DNA of 64,000 nt from assembly GCF_004834005.1 (NCBI RefSeq), contig NZ_STFF01000008.1, positions 248,001 to 312,000 of the forward strand, read 5' to 3'. This document shows positions 19,836 through 28,146 of this stretch, one piece after another. The position numbers and the translations under genes were made by a program. The notes under the pieces are model-generated. The model was given only the letters and a program-made list of their open reading frames with translations, did not search any database and was not told the origin of the DNA. Source of the stretch: Niastella caeni (GTDB taxonomy: Bacteria > Bacteroidota > Bacteroidia > Chitinophagales > Chitinophagaceae). Within the stretch, counting starts at the first letter, position 1. Every line of letters begins with the position of its first letter.

Positions 19836-21080
19836 TTATTTAAACCCGAACAGGAATGGAAATAAAAAGGTCACGATGGTTGACCATACCAGGTAAACTG
19901 GCAGATAGAACGTAATGACTTTTCCAACGCCGGTTATATCGGTCTTCTTTGAAAGTACCCTTATCAATTGCCCCGTTACTAACAGCAGGTTTATCAAGAT
20001 CAAAACATTGCCGCCGAGGATCGCAGTTCTGTTGGGGGTAAATCCCCATGCCGAGATGCGGAATAAAATGGCCGACAGGGCAATGCCATTAACTATTATG
20101 GTTACAGCAGATAATAGAACAAGCACCCAGATCTCTGCCTGGCTTTTAGTTGTTTTGGATGATTCTGCAACAGAAAAGAAAATAATGGCCATAACGCCAA
20201 TCAATAGTGCATTGAAAACCATTAAAAATTCCCGGTCGTTGTAGGGATCTTTGCCCGAGTAAACGATGGCTATAAGGTAAATTACCAGCATTACCAATAC
20301 CAGCGGACTGAATATTTTAGCGATCACCGGTGAAACTTTACCTACCAATTGTGGATTGGTTTGCGTAAGGTACGTGCCTATAATGGGTACGGCAGGAAGG
20401 CAAAAAATAACGACGTTCTTCATGTACCAGTTTTCAATATTTATGCCGATCAATGAGAAAAGTCCGATGGTTACGCCGCTCAGGATGGCGCCAGCTATCA
20501 CAATAAGCGTTGTCATAACTACCAGGTCGCCGTTATAGCTTAAATAGCTGAGCCGTTTCTCAACGTTATTTTTCTGCTCGCCGGCAAAAACAAAACCTAA
20601 TATCGACCATAGAAATAAGAGCAAATGAAGGCACGATAATATTAAGGTGTCGCTTTTCTTATCATCAGGAAGCCAATTGATAAATAATAAACCAACGATG
20701 GTGGTACCGGCTATAAAAGCAATTTTAGCAATTGGTAATTTGTTCTTCCAGGCAAAGTAAGCAGACAGTGCCAGGAAGATGATAAAACCGGCATTCCTGG
20801 AGTAAAAAAATTCCTCATTGATATATATAAAGGCCGGCAGCTTTGCGATCAGGCCTGCGAGGAGAGAAGCAAGGATCACAAATACCAGTTCCTTACTGCT
20901 GCCCCAGGAAATTTCTTCCCTGACGAAGTTCAATCGTTCATTCCAAAAACTAAGAAGGGTATTGTCTCTAAGCTCCGGATACAAAGCATTAAAGTTCTGC
21001 TTGAAAGCTGATTTGTTGGTCCTGTACAGCCTTTCAAGCTGCGCCGGGTTATCGAGACTGGCTAAAATTTCATTTTTCAT
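19836..21080 (-). CDS. DUF4153 family integral membrane protein
   Basis: A 414-aa protein with a soluble N-terminus of ~55 residues and then about ten hydrophobic segments, for example FVILASLLAGLIAKLPAFIY and VVMTTLIVIAGAILSGVTIG. The mid segment NWYMKNVVIFCLPAVPIIGT and the overall layout match DUF4153 proteins, whose role is unknown. A 17-bp palindrome sits 26 bp upstream of the start and probably controls it. The radical SAM gene follows at 28 bp. Confidence 0.8.
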   Translation of the reverse strand: MKNEILASLDNPAQLERLYRTNKSAFKQNFNALYPELRDNTLLSFWNERLNFVREEISWGSSKELVFVILASLLAGLIAKLPAFIYINEEFFYSRNAGFIIFLALSAYFAWKNKLPIAKIAFIAGTTIVGLLFINWLPDDKKSDTLILSCLHLLLFLWSILGFVFAGEQKNNVEKRLSYLSYNGDLVVMTTLIVIAGAILSGVTIGLFSLIGINIENWYMKNVVIFCLPAVPIIGTYLTQTNPQLVGKVSPVIAKIFSPLVLVMLVIYLIAIVYSGKDPYNDREFLMVFNALLIGVMAIIFFSVAESSKTTKSQAEIWVLVLLSAVTIIVNGIALSAILFRISAWGFTPNRTAILGGNVLILINLLLVTGQLIRVLSKKTDITGVGKVITFYLPVYLVWSTIVTFLFPFLFGFK

Positions 21081-21105
21081 AAAACATTGTTATGTAGTTA
21101 AAAGA

Positions 21106-21122
21106 ACTTTGAATTTCAAAGT
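21106..21122. promoter_or_regulatory. Operator-like palindrome, copy 1
   Basis: ACTTTGAATTTCAAAGT has perfect 7-bp arms around ATT and lies just upstream of the DUF4153 start. An almost identical copy is found at 21341-21357, which supports a shared repressor site. Confidence 0.6.
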
Positions 21123-21289
21123 GTAAAACCAAAAAAATAATCCTGGTCAATACCTAGCGATAGCGTGCTGTTGCTATTCACTATTTCATCAGGATTAAGT
21201 TCAAACACTAAATAGGGATTCCTGCCAATAGATAAATTCCAACCATTATGCCTGCCAAACCGGAAAGCAAAAAATATGAAAGCCCGCAC
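21116..21289 (-). pseudogene. Orphan 57-codon ORF, probable C-terminal gene remnant
   Basis: From a GTG at 21289 the minus strand reads MRAFIFFAFRFGRHNGWNLS, then IGRNPYLVFELNPDEIV, STLSLGIDQDYFFGFTL and stop. Composition and sense look protein-like, and upstream codons stay open to about 21340 without a good ATG. I do not know the family. Its stop lies inside operator copy 1. It may be the tail of a deleted gene that once stood upstream of DUF4153. Confidence 0.35.
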
Positions 21290-21340
21290 CTTTCGGGAGC
21301 CTATTCCTGGTACAACCCGTTTATTTATTCTTCTAAAAGT

Positions 21341-21357
21341 ACTTTGTATTTCAAAGT
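21341..21357. promoter_or_regulatory. Operator-like palindrome, copy 2
   Basis: ACTTTGTATTTCAAAGT differs from copy 1 at one base. The two copies are 235 bp apart and bracket the orphan ORF remnant. Confidence 0.55.
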
Positions 21358-21503
21358 TAATGAACGGAATTCAGAAAAGCAACCTATCGGGCTTAATATT
21401 TTTTAGAAAAAACCGCCGGATGGAAGGAAGGTACTAAAACAGGGTAGGGAGGGGCTGTAGGATCAGGTAGCGTAGCCTTTGAGTACCCCGTTGACACATT
21501 CAA

Positions 21504-21589
21504 CATACTCTATGGATAATCTATGCATTCCCTATAGATACTCTACACATACTCTATACATACTCTATACATACTCTATACATACTCTG
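21504..21589. repeat. Tandem 11-bp repeat array, about 8 units
   Basis: Eight in-phase units of 11 bp with consensus CATACTCTATA run from 21504 to 21589 (last unit partial). Units at 21548, 21559 and 21570 are identical and those further left are diverged. The core CTATRCA recurs in a second array at 35009-35041. The 11-bp period is close to one turn of DNA, which suits a protein-binding array, but no function is known. Confidence 0.75.
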
Positions 21590-21727
21590 AAGTTGAAAGA
21601 ATCAATGAGTTATAATAAACAAGAATACTTGACAGCATGCAAAGCAAAAATCCCAAACCGTTGAAGCTTGGGACGTTGCTATTTGCGATATGGCTCTCCT
21701 TCGGGGTTTTTCCCGAAGATCAGCATT

Positions 21728-22750
21728 TTATTTCTTTGGAATGCTCCATCTGTCTTTCCATACTATTTCGGGAATGCCTTTGCTGTTGATGAGTAAAGGC
21801 AGCCACACATAACGGGAGTGTTCAAGATCAGTCTTGTTCCACCGGTCAGCCATAAAGATGTAACTGTTTTTATGGCCTTGCAGCGGGATCACGTAAGTGC
21901 TTTGTGATTCCCAGGTTTTTTCACCACCGGGGCCAATGCAGGGATTGGTGCCGGCTGTCCATTCGCCCATAATACTGTCCGCCACCGCATAGGCCGCGGG
22001 ATTGGGACTCCATCCTGTGCACCCGGAACTGATCAGGTAATATTTGTTGTTGTTTTTAAACACTGCCGGCGCTTCGCGCGATTTACCAATCAAAATTCTT
22101 TTTTCGGTGGTTGTGTGAGAGGTATAGTCATCGCTTAGCAAACAGATGTGCATGGTAGCATTTTCTTCAGATGAGTAAAAATGGTAGGCTTTTCCATCAT
22201 CATCCTGGAAAATGGTCATATCCCTGGCCATATTGCCATTGGGTTGTTCACTTCTGAGATATGTAAATGGACCGACAGGATTATCACTGACAGCCACACC
22301 AGATCGGGCATACCGGTAATCGGCGGCATCGATATGCATCCACATCACAAACTTTCCGGTGTTTTTATTGAAGATCACCTTGGGCCTTTCAATTACTTTT
22401 GAAGTATGCAGGTCATGCGTGGAATCGGTCGTGTTAGCGGGCAACGCCACGCCTTCATATTTCCAGTTTACCAGGTCTTTTGATGAGTAACAGGAAACGC
22501 CACCGGCATTTACCCGGTAATTTTCCCAGTTGGGGTTGGGCACCAGCCAGGTTTTACCTTTTTTAATTTCACCATACCAGTAGTAACTGCCATTATGATA
22601 CAGTATTCCTCCGCCATGCGCATTGATGGGGTTGCCCTCTGTATCATTCCAGATCTTGCCAGGCTCAATTGCTTTCTGTTGTGCGGGGCATAGCGTGGCA
22701 ATAATCACACTCGCTATACAGGTAATGCCGATTTTCAGGGAATGAAACAT
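21728..22750 (-). CDS. Secreted family 43 glycoside hydrolase
   Basis: The start at 22750 (340 aa) gives a signal peptide MFHSLKIGITCIASVIIATL ending near CPAQ. The longer in-frame ORF adds a charged extension. The five-bladed propeller of GH43 is indicated by NPINAHGGGILYHNGSYYWY, VIERPKVIFNKNTGKFVMWM, MARDMTIFQDDDGKAYHFYS and KSREAPAVFKNNNKYYLISS. The pattern fits the subgroup containing exo-beta-1,3-galactanases. It probably trims arabinogalactan-type or related side chains outside the cytoplasm. It stands alone on the minus strand. Confidence 0.85.
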   Translation of the reverse strand: MFHSLKIGITCIASVIIATLCPAQQKAIEPGKIWNDTEGNPINAHGGGILYHNGSYYWYGEIKKGKTWLVPNPNWENYRVNAGGVSCYSSKDLVNWKYEGVALPANTTDSTHDLHTSKVIERPKVIFNKNTGKFVMWMHIDAADYRYARSGVAVSDNPVGPFTYLRSEQPNGNMARDMTIFQDDDGKAYHFYSSEENATMHICLLSDDYTSHTTTEKRILIGKSREAPAVFKNNNKYYLISSGCTGWSPNPAAYAVADSIMGEWTAGTNPCIGPGGEKTWESQSTYVIPLQGHKNSYIFMADRWNKTDLEHSRYVWLPLLINSKGIPEIVWKDRWSIPKK

Positions 22751-23026
22751 GTTGTTTTTTATTACAATTTTACACTTCTTTTCACCGCGTTGTTGATGCA
22801 TTTTTTATATATAAGATTGGGGCATTGCCGATGATGCGGCATTCACTGATTCTAAACCCGAACGGAAGCCGAAAGTAATATAAAAAATTATATTATGCAA
22901 TTGCTTCAAATTTAGCAACATGGAGGGGAAATATAGAAACAGGGGAGAACGACCCTATATTTGAGCCAGGGTTTATATTGATTTTTTGGAAGAACTTCGT
23001 GTTTGAATAAGCCAGTTTTAGCGCGA

Positions 23027-24964
23027 TCACCGTATAAGCAGCAGCGGGCCTTTTAATATCCTCTTACCATTATTTATATTGATCAGGTATACATAAGTGC
23101 CGATAGGTTGATCGGTGCCGTTAAATTTTCCATTCCAGCTTCTATTAATATTGCGTGTGTTGAAAACGAGCTGCCCATAGCGGTTGAAAACCCTTACTTC
23201 AAAATTGGGCAGGGCATTTAATGCAGGAATATTCCAGGAGTCATTCCTGCCGTCATTATTGGGTGTAAACGCATTGGGTACAAAAATATCTTTGTACACA
23301 AAAACACGCATGGTATCGGTTGCAGTACCACAGCCCAGCTCCGAAACAACGGTAAGCAGGTAGTCTGTGTTGGTTGGGGGCGTTACCACCGGGTTGAGCA
23401 ATTGGGCGTTGGTCATATTTAAAACAGGTGACCAGGAATAAATATCACTTCCTTCAACGACGCCTTCCAGTTGCGCTGCCTCACCTTCAAAGATCGATTT
23501 ATCGGGGCCTGCATTGGCATATGGCTTTGCGGCTACATTTACTGTAACCATGGCTGTGTCGCTGCAGGAGAATTCATTATATACAACAACTGTATAATTC
23601 ACGGTATCTGTTGGCCTGGCAATGGGATTGTCAATATTTGCTGAGGATAAACCGGTCGCAGGAATCCATTGATAGCGGGTGCCTCCACTGGCTGTTAACT
23701 GAACATCAACACCCTGGCATATGTCGGAAATGGCAGGCGCTGCTGTAGCCAGCGGTGCAGTATTAACAGTAACCGTTACTGAATCCTGGTTCATGCAACC
23801 ACCCGCATTGGTAACCGTTACATAATATTTCCCGGAATGTGTTGGTTGTGCATTATTAATAGACACGGTTGCACTGGTTGATGAAAAACTGCCCGGCCCC
23901 GTCCATTGATATTGTGCGCCACCTGTTGCCGTGAGTATAAGGCTGTCGCCTGTGCATACAGGGGTATTAACAGAAGCTGTAGTGGCAAGATTTGAGTTTA
24001 TAGTAATGGATATAGGGTTGGAAGCCGTTCTGCAGGTGGTTGAACCCATATTGCCGGTTTCAACTGCACTAAGCCGGTACAGGTAAGTGCCGGCCATCAT
24101 ACTGGCCGGAAAGTCCTGGAGAAGGGTAGTGGTAGTAGCGCCGGGAACATCAACCCAGCCACTGCCATTGATATTTTGTTGCCATTGGAGAGAAGGGTTG
24201 GCATAGCCTGCCATTACTGTACCCGTAAATGTATAGCTATGCGCTTCTCCCTGGCAAAAGGCCTGGTTGTTGGAAGTTAAGCCAAGAATAGACGCGGTAA
24301 TATTGGGGCCACAGGGGCGTAAAGTAATATCATCGAGGGCAATATCATTTCCACACCCGCCCGGTGCATTGTTCACCATGCGCAACACCACATCAGTTAC
24401 GCCAACCGGGGTAGTAAAATAGAATCCCACCTGTTGCCAGGCAGGGCTGGCCGTTGGCGGAATATTACCGGAATTATAGGTTGACAAAACCGTGCCGTCG
24501 GTTTTTTCGATGGTAAAAGTAAGATTGGGCTGAATGCCATTGCCTGAACAGGCCGTGGGTTTATGCACATTGGCTACCCATGCAGCAAACTCGAAAGTAG
24601 TGTTACTGCAAAGTCCACGAACCGTTTCTAAATAAAAAGCGCCGGGCTGATAGGTTGCGTTAACGAGCATAAAATAACCATTGGCATTGCCGGTATGATC
24701 TGCTGAAAGGGAATGCCATTCATTATAAAAACATTGGGAGGTGCTGTTGCGAACTGTATATGAGCCATCACTGGGGCAATCATTGGCTGCATATTGATAA
24801 GTGGTGGTGGCGGCAGACAGCGGCTGTCCGGGATTGGCGCCTGCGCCAAATGTAATATTCACAATCGGATCGCCAAGGCTGCCTCTGCAAAGCTGGGCAT
24901 TGGTTGTTTGAAACAGGAATAAGGTCATTATTGCAATAGCAGGTACACTACAAACCAGTCGCAT
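23027..24964 (-). CDS. Secreted adhesin-like protein with T9SS type B (gliding-motility) C-terminus
   Basis: This 645-aa protein has a signal peptide ending at TTNAQ. Residues ~25-220 form a jelly-roll-like domain (FEFAAWVANVHKPTACSGNG). Ig-like and PKD-like repeats follow, with paired motifs such as CTGDSLILTATGGAQYQW and CQGVDVQLTASGGTRYQW. The last ~85 residues, starting FVPNAFTPNNDGRNDSWNIP and containing VRVFNRYGQLVFN, are the type B C-terminal domain exported by T9SS and typical of SprB-like surface proteins. It is likely an adhesin or matrix protein on the cell surface. Confidence 0.85.
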   Translation of the reverse strand: MRLVCSVPAIAIMTLFLFQTTNAQLCRGSLGDPIVNITFGAGANPGQPLSAATTTYQYAANDCPSDGSYTVRNSTSQCFYNEWHSLSADHTGNANGYFMLVNATYQPGAFYLETVRGLCSNTTFEFAAWVANVHKPTACSGNGIQPNLTFTIEKTDGTVLSTYNSGNIPPTASPAWQQVGFYFTTPVGVTDVVLRMVNNAPGGCGNDIALDDITLRPCGPNITASILGLTSNNQAFCQGEAHSYTFTGTVMAGYANPSLQWQQNINGSGWVDVPGATTTTLLQDFPASMMAGTYLYRLSAVETGNMGSTTCRTASNPISITINSNLATTASVNTPVCTGDSLILTATGGAQYQWTGPGSFSSTSATVSINNAQPTHSGKYYVTVTNAGGCMNQDSVTVTVNTAPLATAAPAISDICQGVDVQLTASGGTRYQWIPATGLSSANIDNPIARPTDTVNYTVVVYNEFSCSDTAMVTVNVAAKPYANAGPDKSIFEGEAAQLEGVVEGSDIYSWSPVLNMTNAQLLNPVVTPPTNTDYLLTVVSELGCGTATDTMRVFVYKDIFVPNAFTPNNDGRNDSWNIPALNALPNFEVRVFNRYGQLVFNTRNINRSWNGKFNGTDQPIGTYVYLININNGKRILKGPLLLIR

Positions 24965-25326
24965 AAGGTATTTTTATACGGAAAAAATGTTTACTACCGG
25001 ATATTCAATGGACAGGGAAGAAAATATGGTCGTGCTATAAATTTACGCAGTAAATATTGATAAGCGTTAGGTGAGTTATCTACATTAAAATAATTGTAAT
25101 ATGTTTGGTTGTGTTGCGTTGCCTGGGATAACTCAGAGGTTTTGTTTGTTTACCTGACGTACACTTGAGTTAATGAAGACTGATCACCCTGGTGATCTTC
25201 CATTGACCTTTTTCCTGCCGCCAGATATGAACAAACCTGGCATAGTTAGACATGATTTACTACTGCTGATAAATTTTTTGAGCCCTTTCCTGATTTTTCC
25301 GTCTTTTGCCTCAAATTAACCTTTAT
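24965..25326. other. Intergenic region with a short palindrome
   Basis: No gene is visible. GATCACC and GGTGATC (25182-25197) form perfect 7-bp arms with a 2-bp spacer about 130 bp upstream of the TfoX-like gene and could be an operator. Confidence 0.35.
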
Positions 25327-25677
25327 ATGGCCTATGATCTAAAACTTGTTGACAGGATCAGGGAATACCTTGTGCAGTTCCCCAAACTAAAAATTGAAGA
25401 AAAGGAAATGTTCAGGGGGCTAACATTCATGATCAATGACAAAATGTGTGTTAGTGTAAGCGGAGAGAACCTGATGTGCCGGTTTGATCCTGTTTTGCAG
25501 GAAGAAGTTGCTGAAAAGAACGGCTTTCAGCCTATGATCATGAAAGGTAAAGAGTATAAGGGTTACTGCTATATTCACCCTGCCGGCTTTGCAAGAAAAG
25601 CAGATTTTGAATATTGGGTCAATTTGTGTTTGGCCTTTAATGAAAAGGCCAAATCATCGAAGAAGAAAAAAAAGTAA
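25327..25677 (+). CDS. TfoX N-terminal domain protein
   Basis: The start at ATG 25327 (116 aa, MAYDLKLVDRIREYL) is chosen over 25306 because the family begins at this point. The motif KEMFRGLTFMINDKMCVSVS, then LMCRFDP and MIMKGKEYKGYCYIHP, matches the TfoX_N fold (GG(M/L)-type core). The end is a lysine run. In gammaproteobacteria TfoX regulates competence, but stand-alone N-domain proteins in Bacteroidota have no known role. Confidence 0.8.
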   Translation: MAYDLKLVDRIREYLVQFPKLKIEEKEMFRGLTFMINDKMCVSVSGENLMCRFDPVLQEEVAEKNGFQPMIMKGKEYKGYCYIHPAGFARKADFEYWVNLCLAFNEKAKSSKKKKK

Positions 25678-25755
25678 AAGCTTAAACATTGCAGTTTATA
25701 TTTAGCTGAATAATATCCTTCAGCCATACCATTTTGACCATTATCAATAAAATAA

Positions 25756-26730
25756 CTATTTAATTCCAACCATGGAATTCGTTTTCGGATCCCATACTTT
25801 CAACCGAAAACAGGCTACGATATCTAACGGGTTCAATGTGGTTGTTTTTGCCTCCTGCAATTGCGGAATGCTGGCCATTACTTCGGGAAGGCGGTAAAAC
25901 GGAATGCGGGAATTGATATGATGAATATGATGGTAACCGATATTCGCTGTAACCCATTTCCAGAAGGGGTTCATGACCATGTAGCTGCTCGACGACATGG
26001 CCGCTTCCTCGTAGCACCACTCATCTTTTTCACGGAAGGTTACGCCCGGAAAATTATGCTGTGCATAGAATAAATACGAGCCTATCATAAAGGCCAGCAT
26101 AAATGGCACCACGGCAGCCAGCAGCCAGGTGAGCCAGCCCAGGTAAACAAAGATCAATACACTAATGCTGAGATGAACTATAAGTGCGATCAGTGAATCC
26201 CAATGACGTTTGGGCGCACTAACAAAGGAGCGCACACACATGCCGAAAATGAACATAGTAATATAGCCGAAGAAAATGGTCAGTGGGTGCCTGATGGCCA
26301 GGTAGGCCCGCTGCTCTGCTTTGGAAGCTTGCAGAAACCGTTGTTTGGTCATAACCGGGTATGACCCGATGCTGGCGCTGAATAATTTACAGTTATGGTT
26401 GTGATGGTAATCGTGCGAGCGCTTCCATATGCTGGTTGGCGCAAGTATAAAAATGCCGTACAATTTGAAAAGTATATCTGCGGGCAATGACCGGTGCAGA
26501 ATGGTATGATGCTGGTGATCGTGGTAGATCACGAACATGCGAACCATGGTGAGGCCGGCGGCAAGACTGCAGGCAATCCGCAGGAAGATATTATCCAAAA
26601 AATAGATGCCTGAGAAAAAAGTGATCAGGATCATAAGCGTGGACAGGGTGTAGTACCAGCTTTTCCACGCGATTTCTTTAGCAAATGGTTTTGTTGCAAG
26701 GATCAACTCCCTGCCCGGTTTTTTTTGCAT
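25756..26730 (-). CDS. Membrane fatty acid desaturase
   Basis: This 324-aa membrane protein has the three histidine boxes of di-iron desaturases: HDHQHH at ~70-75, HDYHHNH at ~106-112, and HHIHH near residue 273. Hydrophobic helices flank them (YYTLSTLMILITFFSGIYFL). It introduces double bonds into acyl chains in the inner membrane. It begins 30 bp after the stop of the LpxL-like acyltransferase gene on the same strand, suggesting one operon for membrane lipid acyl modification. Confidence 0.88.
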   Translation of the reverse strand: MQKKPGRELILATKPFAKEIAWKSWYYTLSTLMILITFFSGIYFLDNIFLRIACSLAAGLTMVRMFVIYHDHQHHTILHRSLPADILFKLYGIFILAPTSIWKRSHDYHHNHNCKLFSASIGSYPVMTKQRFLQASKAEQRAYLAIRHPLTIFFGYITMFIFGMCVRSFVSAPKRHWDSLIALIVHLSISVLIFVYLGWLTWLLAAVVPFMLAFMIGSYLFYAQHNFPGVTFREKDEWCYEEAAMSSSSYMVMNPFWKWVTANIGYHHIHHINSRIPFYRLPEVMASIPQLQEAKTTTLNPLDIVACFRLKVWDPKTNSMVGIK

Positions 26731-26760
26731 GTCTTGGATCTAAAGGGATTTTTAAACAAT

Positions 26761-27645
26761 TTATTTATTTTCTGCCGGGCGTTTGTGCTTCCATCGTTTA
26801 TGTGTCCAAAGCCAAATTTCTGGTTGTTCTCGTATATCTTTTTCCAGTCTGGCGGTGTGTAATTCTGTGATCTTTCCGTCAGCGGTATTTTTAGAGTCTT
26901 CCGACAATACTTCAGCCAGAATGTTATAATAACCTCTTTTCAACCGCTTTATTGTTATATATACAATGGGATAACCCATTTTTTTTGCAATTTTTTCCGT
27001 TCCCTGGAATACGGGTGTATCCTGGTTTAGAAAGTTTGTCCAGAATGCAGTTTCCGGCGGTGGCGTTTGATCGGCAATAAATGCAGTGGCGCTGACCATT
27101 GCCTTGTGCCTCACCATGTCTTTATAGGTTTCTCTCATCGCAATAAGTCCGGTACCGAAACGGGTACGCATGCGGATCATCAATCCGTTGAAATATGTAT
27201 TGGCGAGCGGATGATATACCACAAACAATTGATGTTTACAAAGGAGGCTGAAGGTATTGCCTGCCCATTCCCAATTGCCGTAATGCCCCATAACAAGAAT
27301 GATGCTTTTCCCTTCGCGGTGATAGCGGTCGAAAATTTCCTTTGCCGCCGGGCTTAAAGTACAATGTTTTAACATAGACGACCGGCTGATCGTAAGTGTT
27401 TTAAAACTCTCGGGGAATAGATCGCAGAGGTAGTGGTAAAAATCCTTGCACAATCTTTTTATTTCGGCTTCCGATTTTTCGGGGAAGGAATTACGAAGGT
27501 TTTGCATGGCTACTTTTTTGCGATAGCCAATAACATAATAGAGGACAAAATAGAACCCATCACAAACCCTGTATAAGATTGGAAAGGGCAGAAGGGAAAG
27601 TAAATAGATAAACGGTAAAGAAATGTAATAAATCAAGCCTTGCAT
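26761..27645 (-). CDS. LpxL/HtrB-like lipid A biosynthesis acyltransferase
   Basis: The ATG at 27645 (294 aa, MQGLIYYISLPFIYLLSLLP) is preferred to 27741 because the N-terminal membrane helix starts there, as in the family. The catalytic HxxxxE is visible as HYGNWE at about residues 121-126. FIADQTPPPE and the late GTEKIAKKMGYPIVYI are further family motifs. It would transfer a secondary acyl chain to lipid A at the inner membrane. The desaturase gene follows at 30 bp. Confidence 0.88.
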   Translation of the reverse strand: MQGLIYYISLPFIYLLSLLPFPILYRVCDGFYFVLYYVIGYRKKVAMQNLRNSFPEKSEAEIKRLCKDFYHYLCDLFPESFKTLTISRSSMLKHCTLSPAAKEIFDRYHREGKSIILVMGHYGNWEWAGNTFSLLCKHQLFVVYHPLANTYFNGLMIRMRTRFGTGLIAMRETYKDMVRHKAMVSATAFIADQTPPPETAFWTNFLNQDTPVFQGTEKIAKKMGYPIVYITIKRLKRGYYNILAEVLSEDSKNTADGKITELHTARLEKDIREQPEIWLWTHKRWKHKRPAENK

Positions 27646-28146
27646 GCGGTGGCGAAGATACTTCTTCTCCTTACATATGGTGCATTTATGGCTAAAATTC
27701 CTGTTTACCCCCCCGAAAAGCAAAGATCCCTGACTTTTCATCCACGGTTTTTGTTGAAGTTCTGAGAGATCAGCATTAAACTCAATTCTCTTCTGAAAAA
27801 AATGTTACGTATATTTAAATGCTTTCATAACGACCTTCATTTAAAAGAATTTTTTCAAGCAACCATCTTGTTGTTATAGTCACACTGAAACAAAAATTCT
27901 CATTTCAGGATCCATTACAAAAACAAAAATGGCCGGCTCATTCGGTTTAAATCCGGAACGCAGTACACTATTGGCAGTTCACAATAAAAGACCCCGGAAC
28001 AAAGATCAAAAAATTATACAGGAGTAGCGGTTTTATATCACCTCAGGGAAGTGATATTGGCTTAATCTTTAAACACAACAGTTGGGTCATTTAACTCAAG
28101 TGTTTGATCCTAAAACAGATCCATTAAAAACCAACCACCAATAACT
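27646..28146. other. Divergent intergenic region
   Basis: No gene of convincing quality lies in this 500-bp gap. ATATCAC and GTGATAT (28035-28057, 9-bp spacer) form perfect 7-bp arms about 90 bp upstream of the phosphoesterase gene and could be an operator. A 32-codon ORF at 27929 was not accepted. Confidence 0.35.

Noticed and set aside
21504..21589. Considered as a CRISPR array
   Set aside because: Units are only 11 bp and have no unique spacers between them; no cas genes are near.
27929..28027. 32-codon ORF upstream of the phosphoesterase gene
   Set aside because: Too short and without any sign of conservation or a partner.
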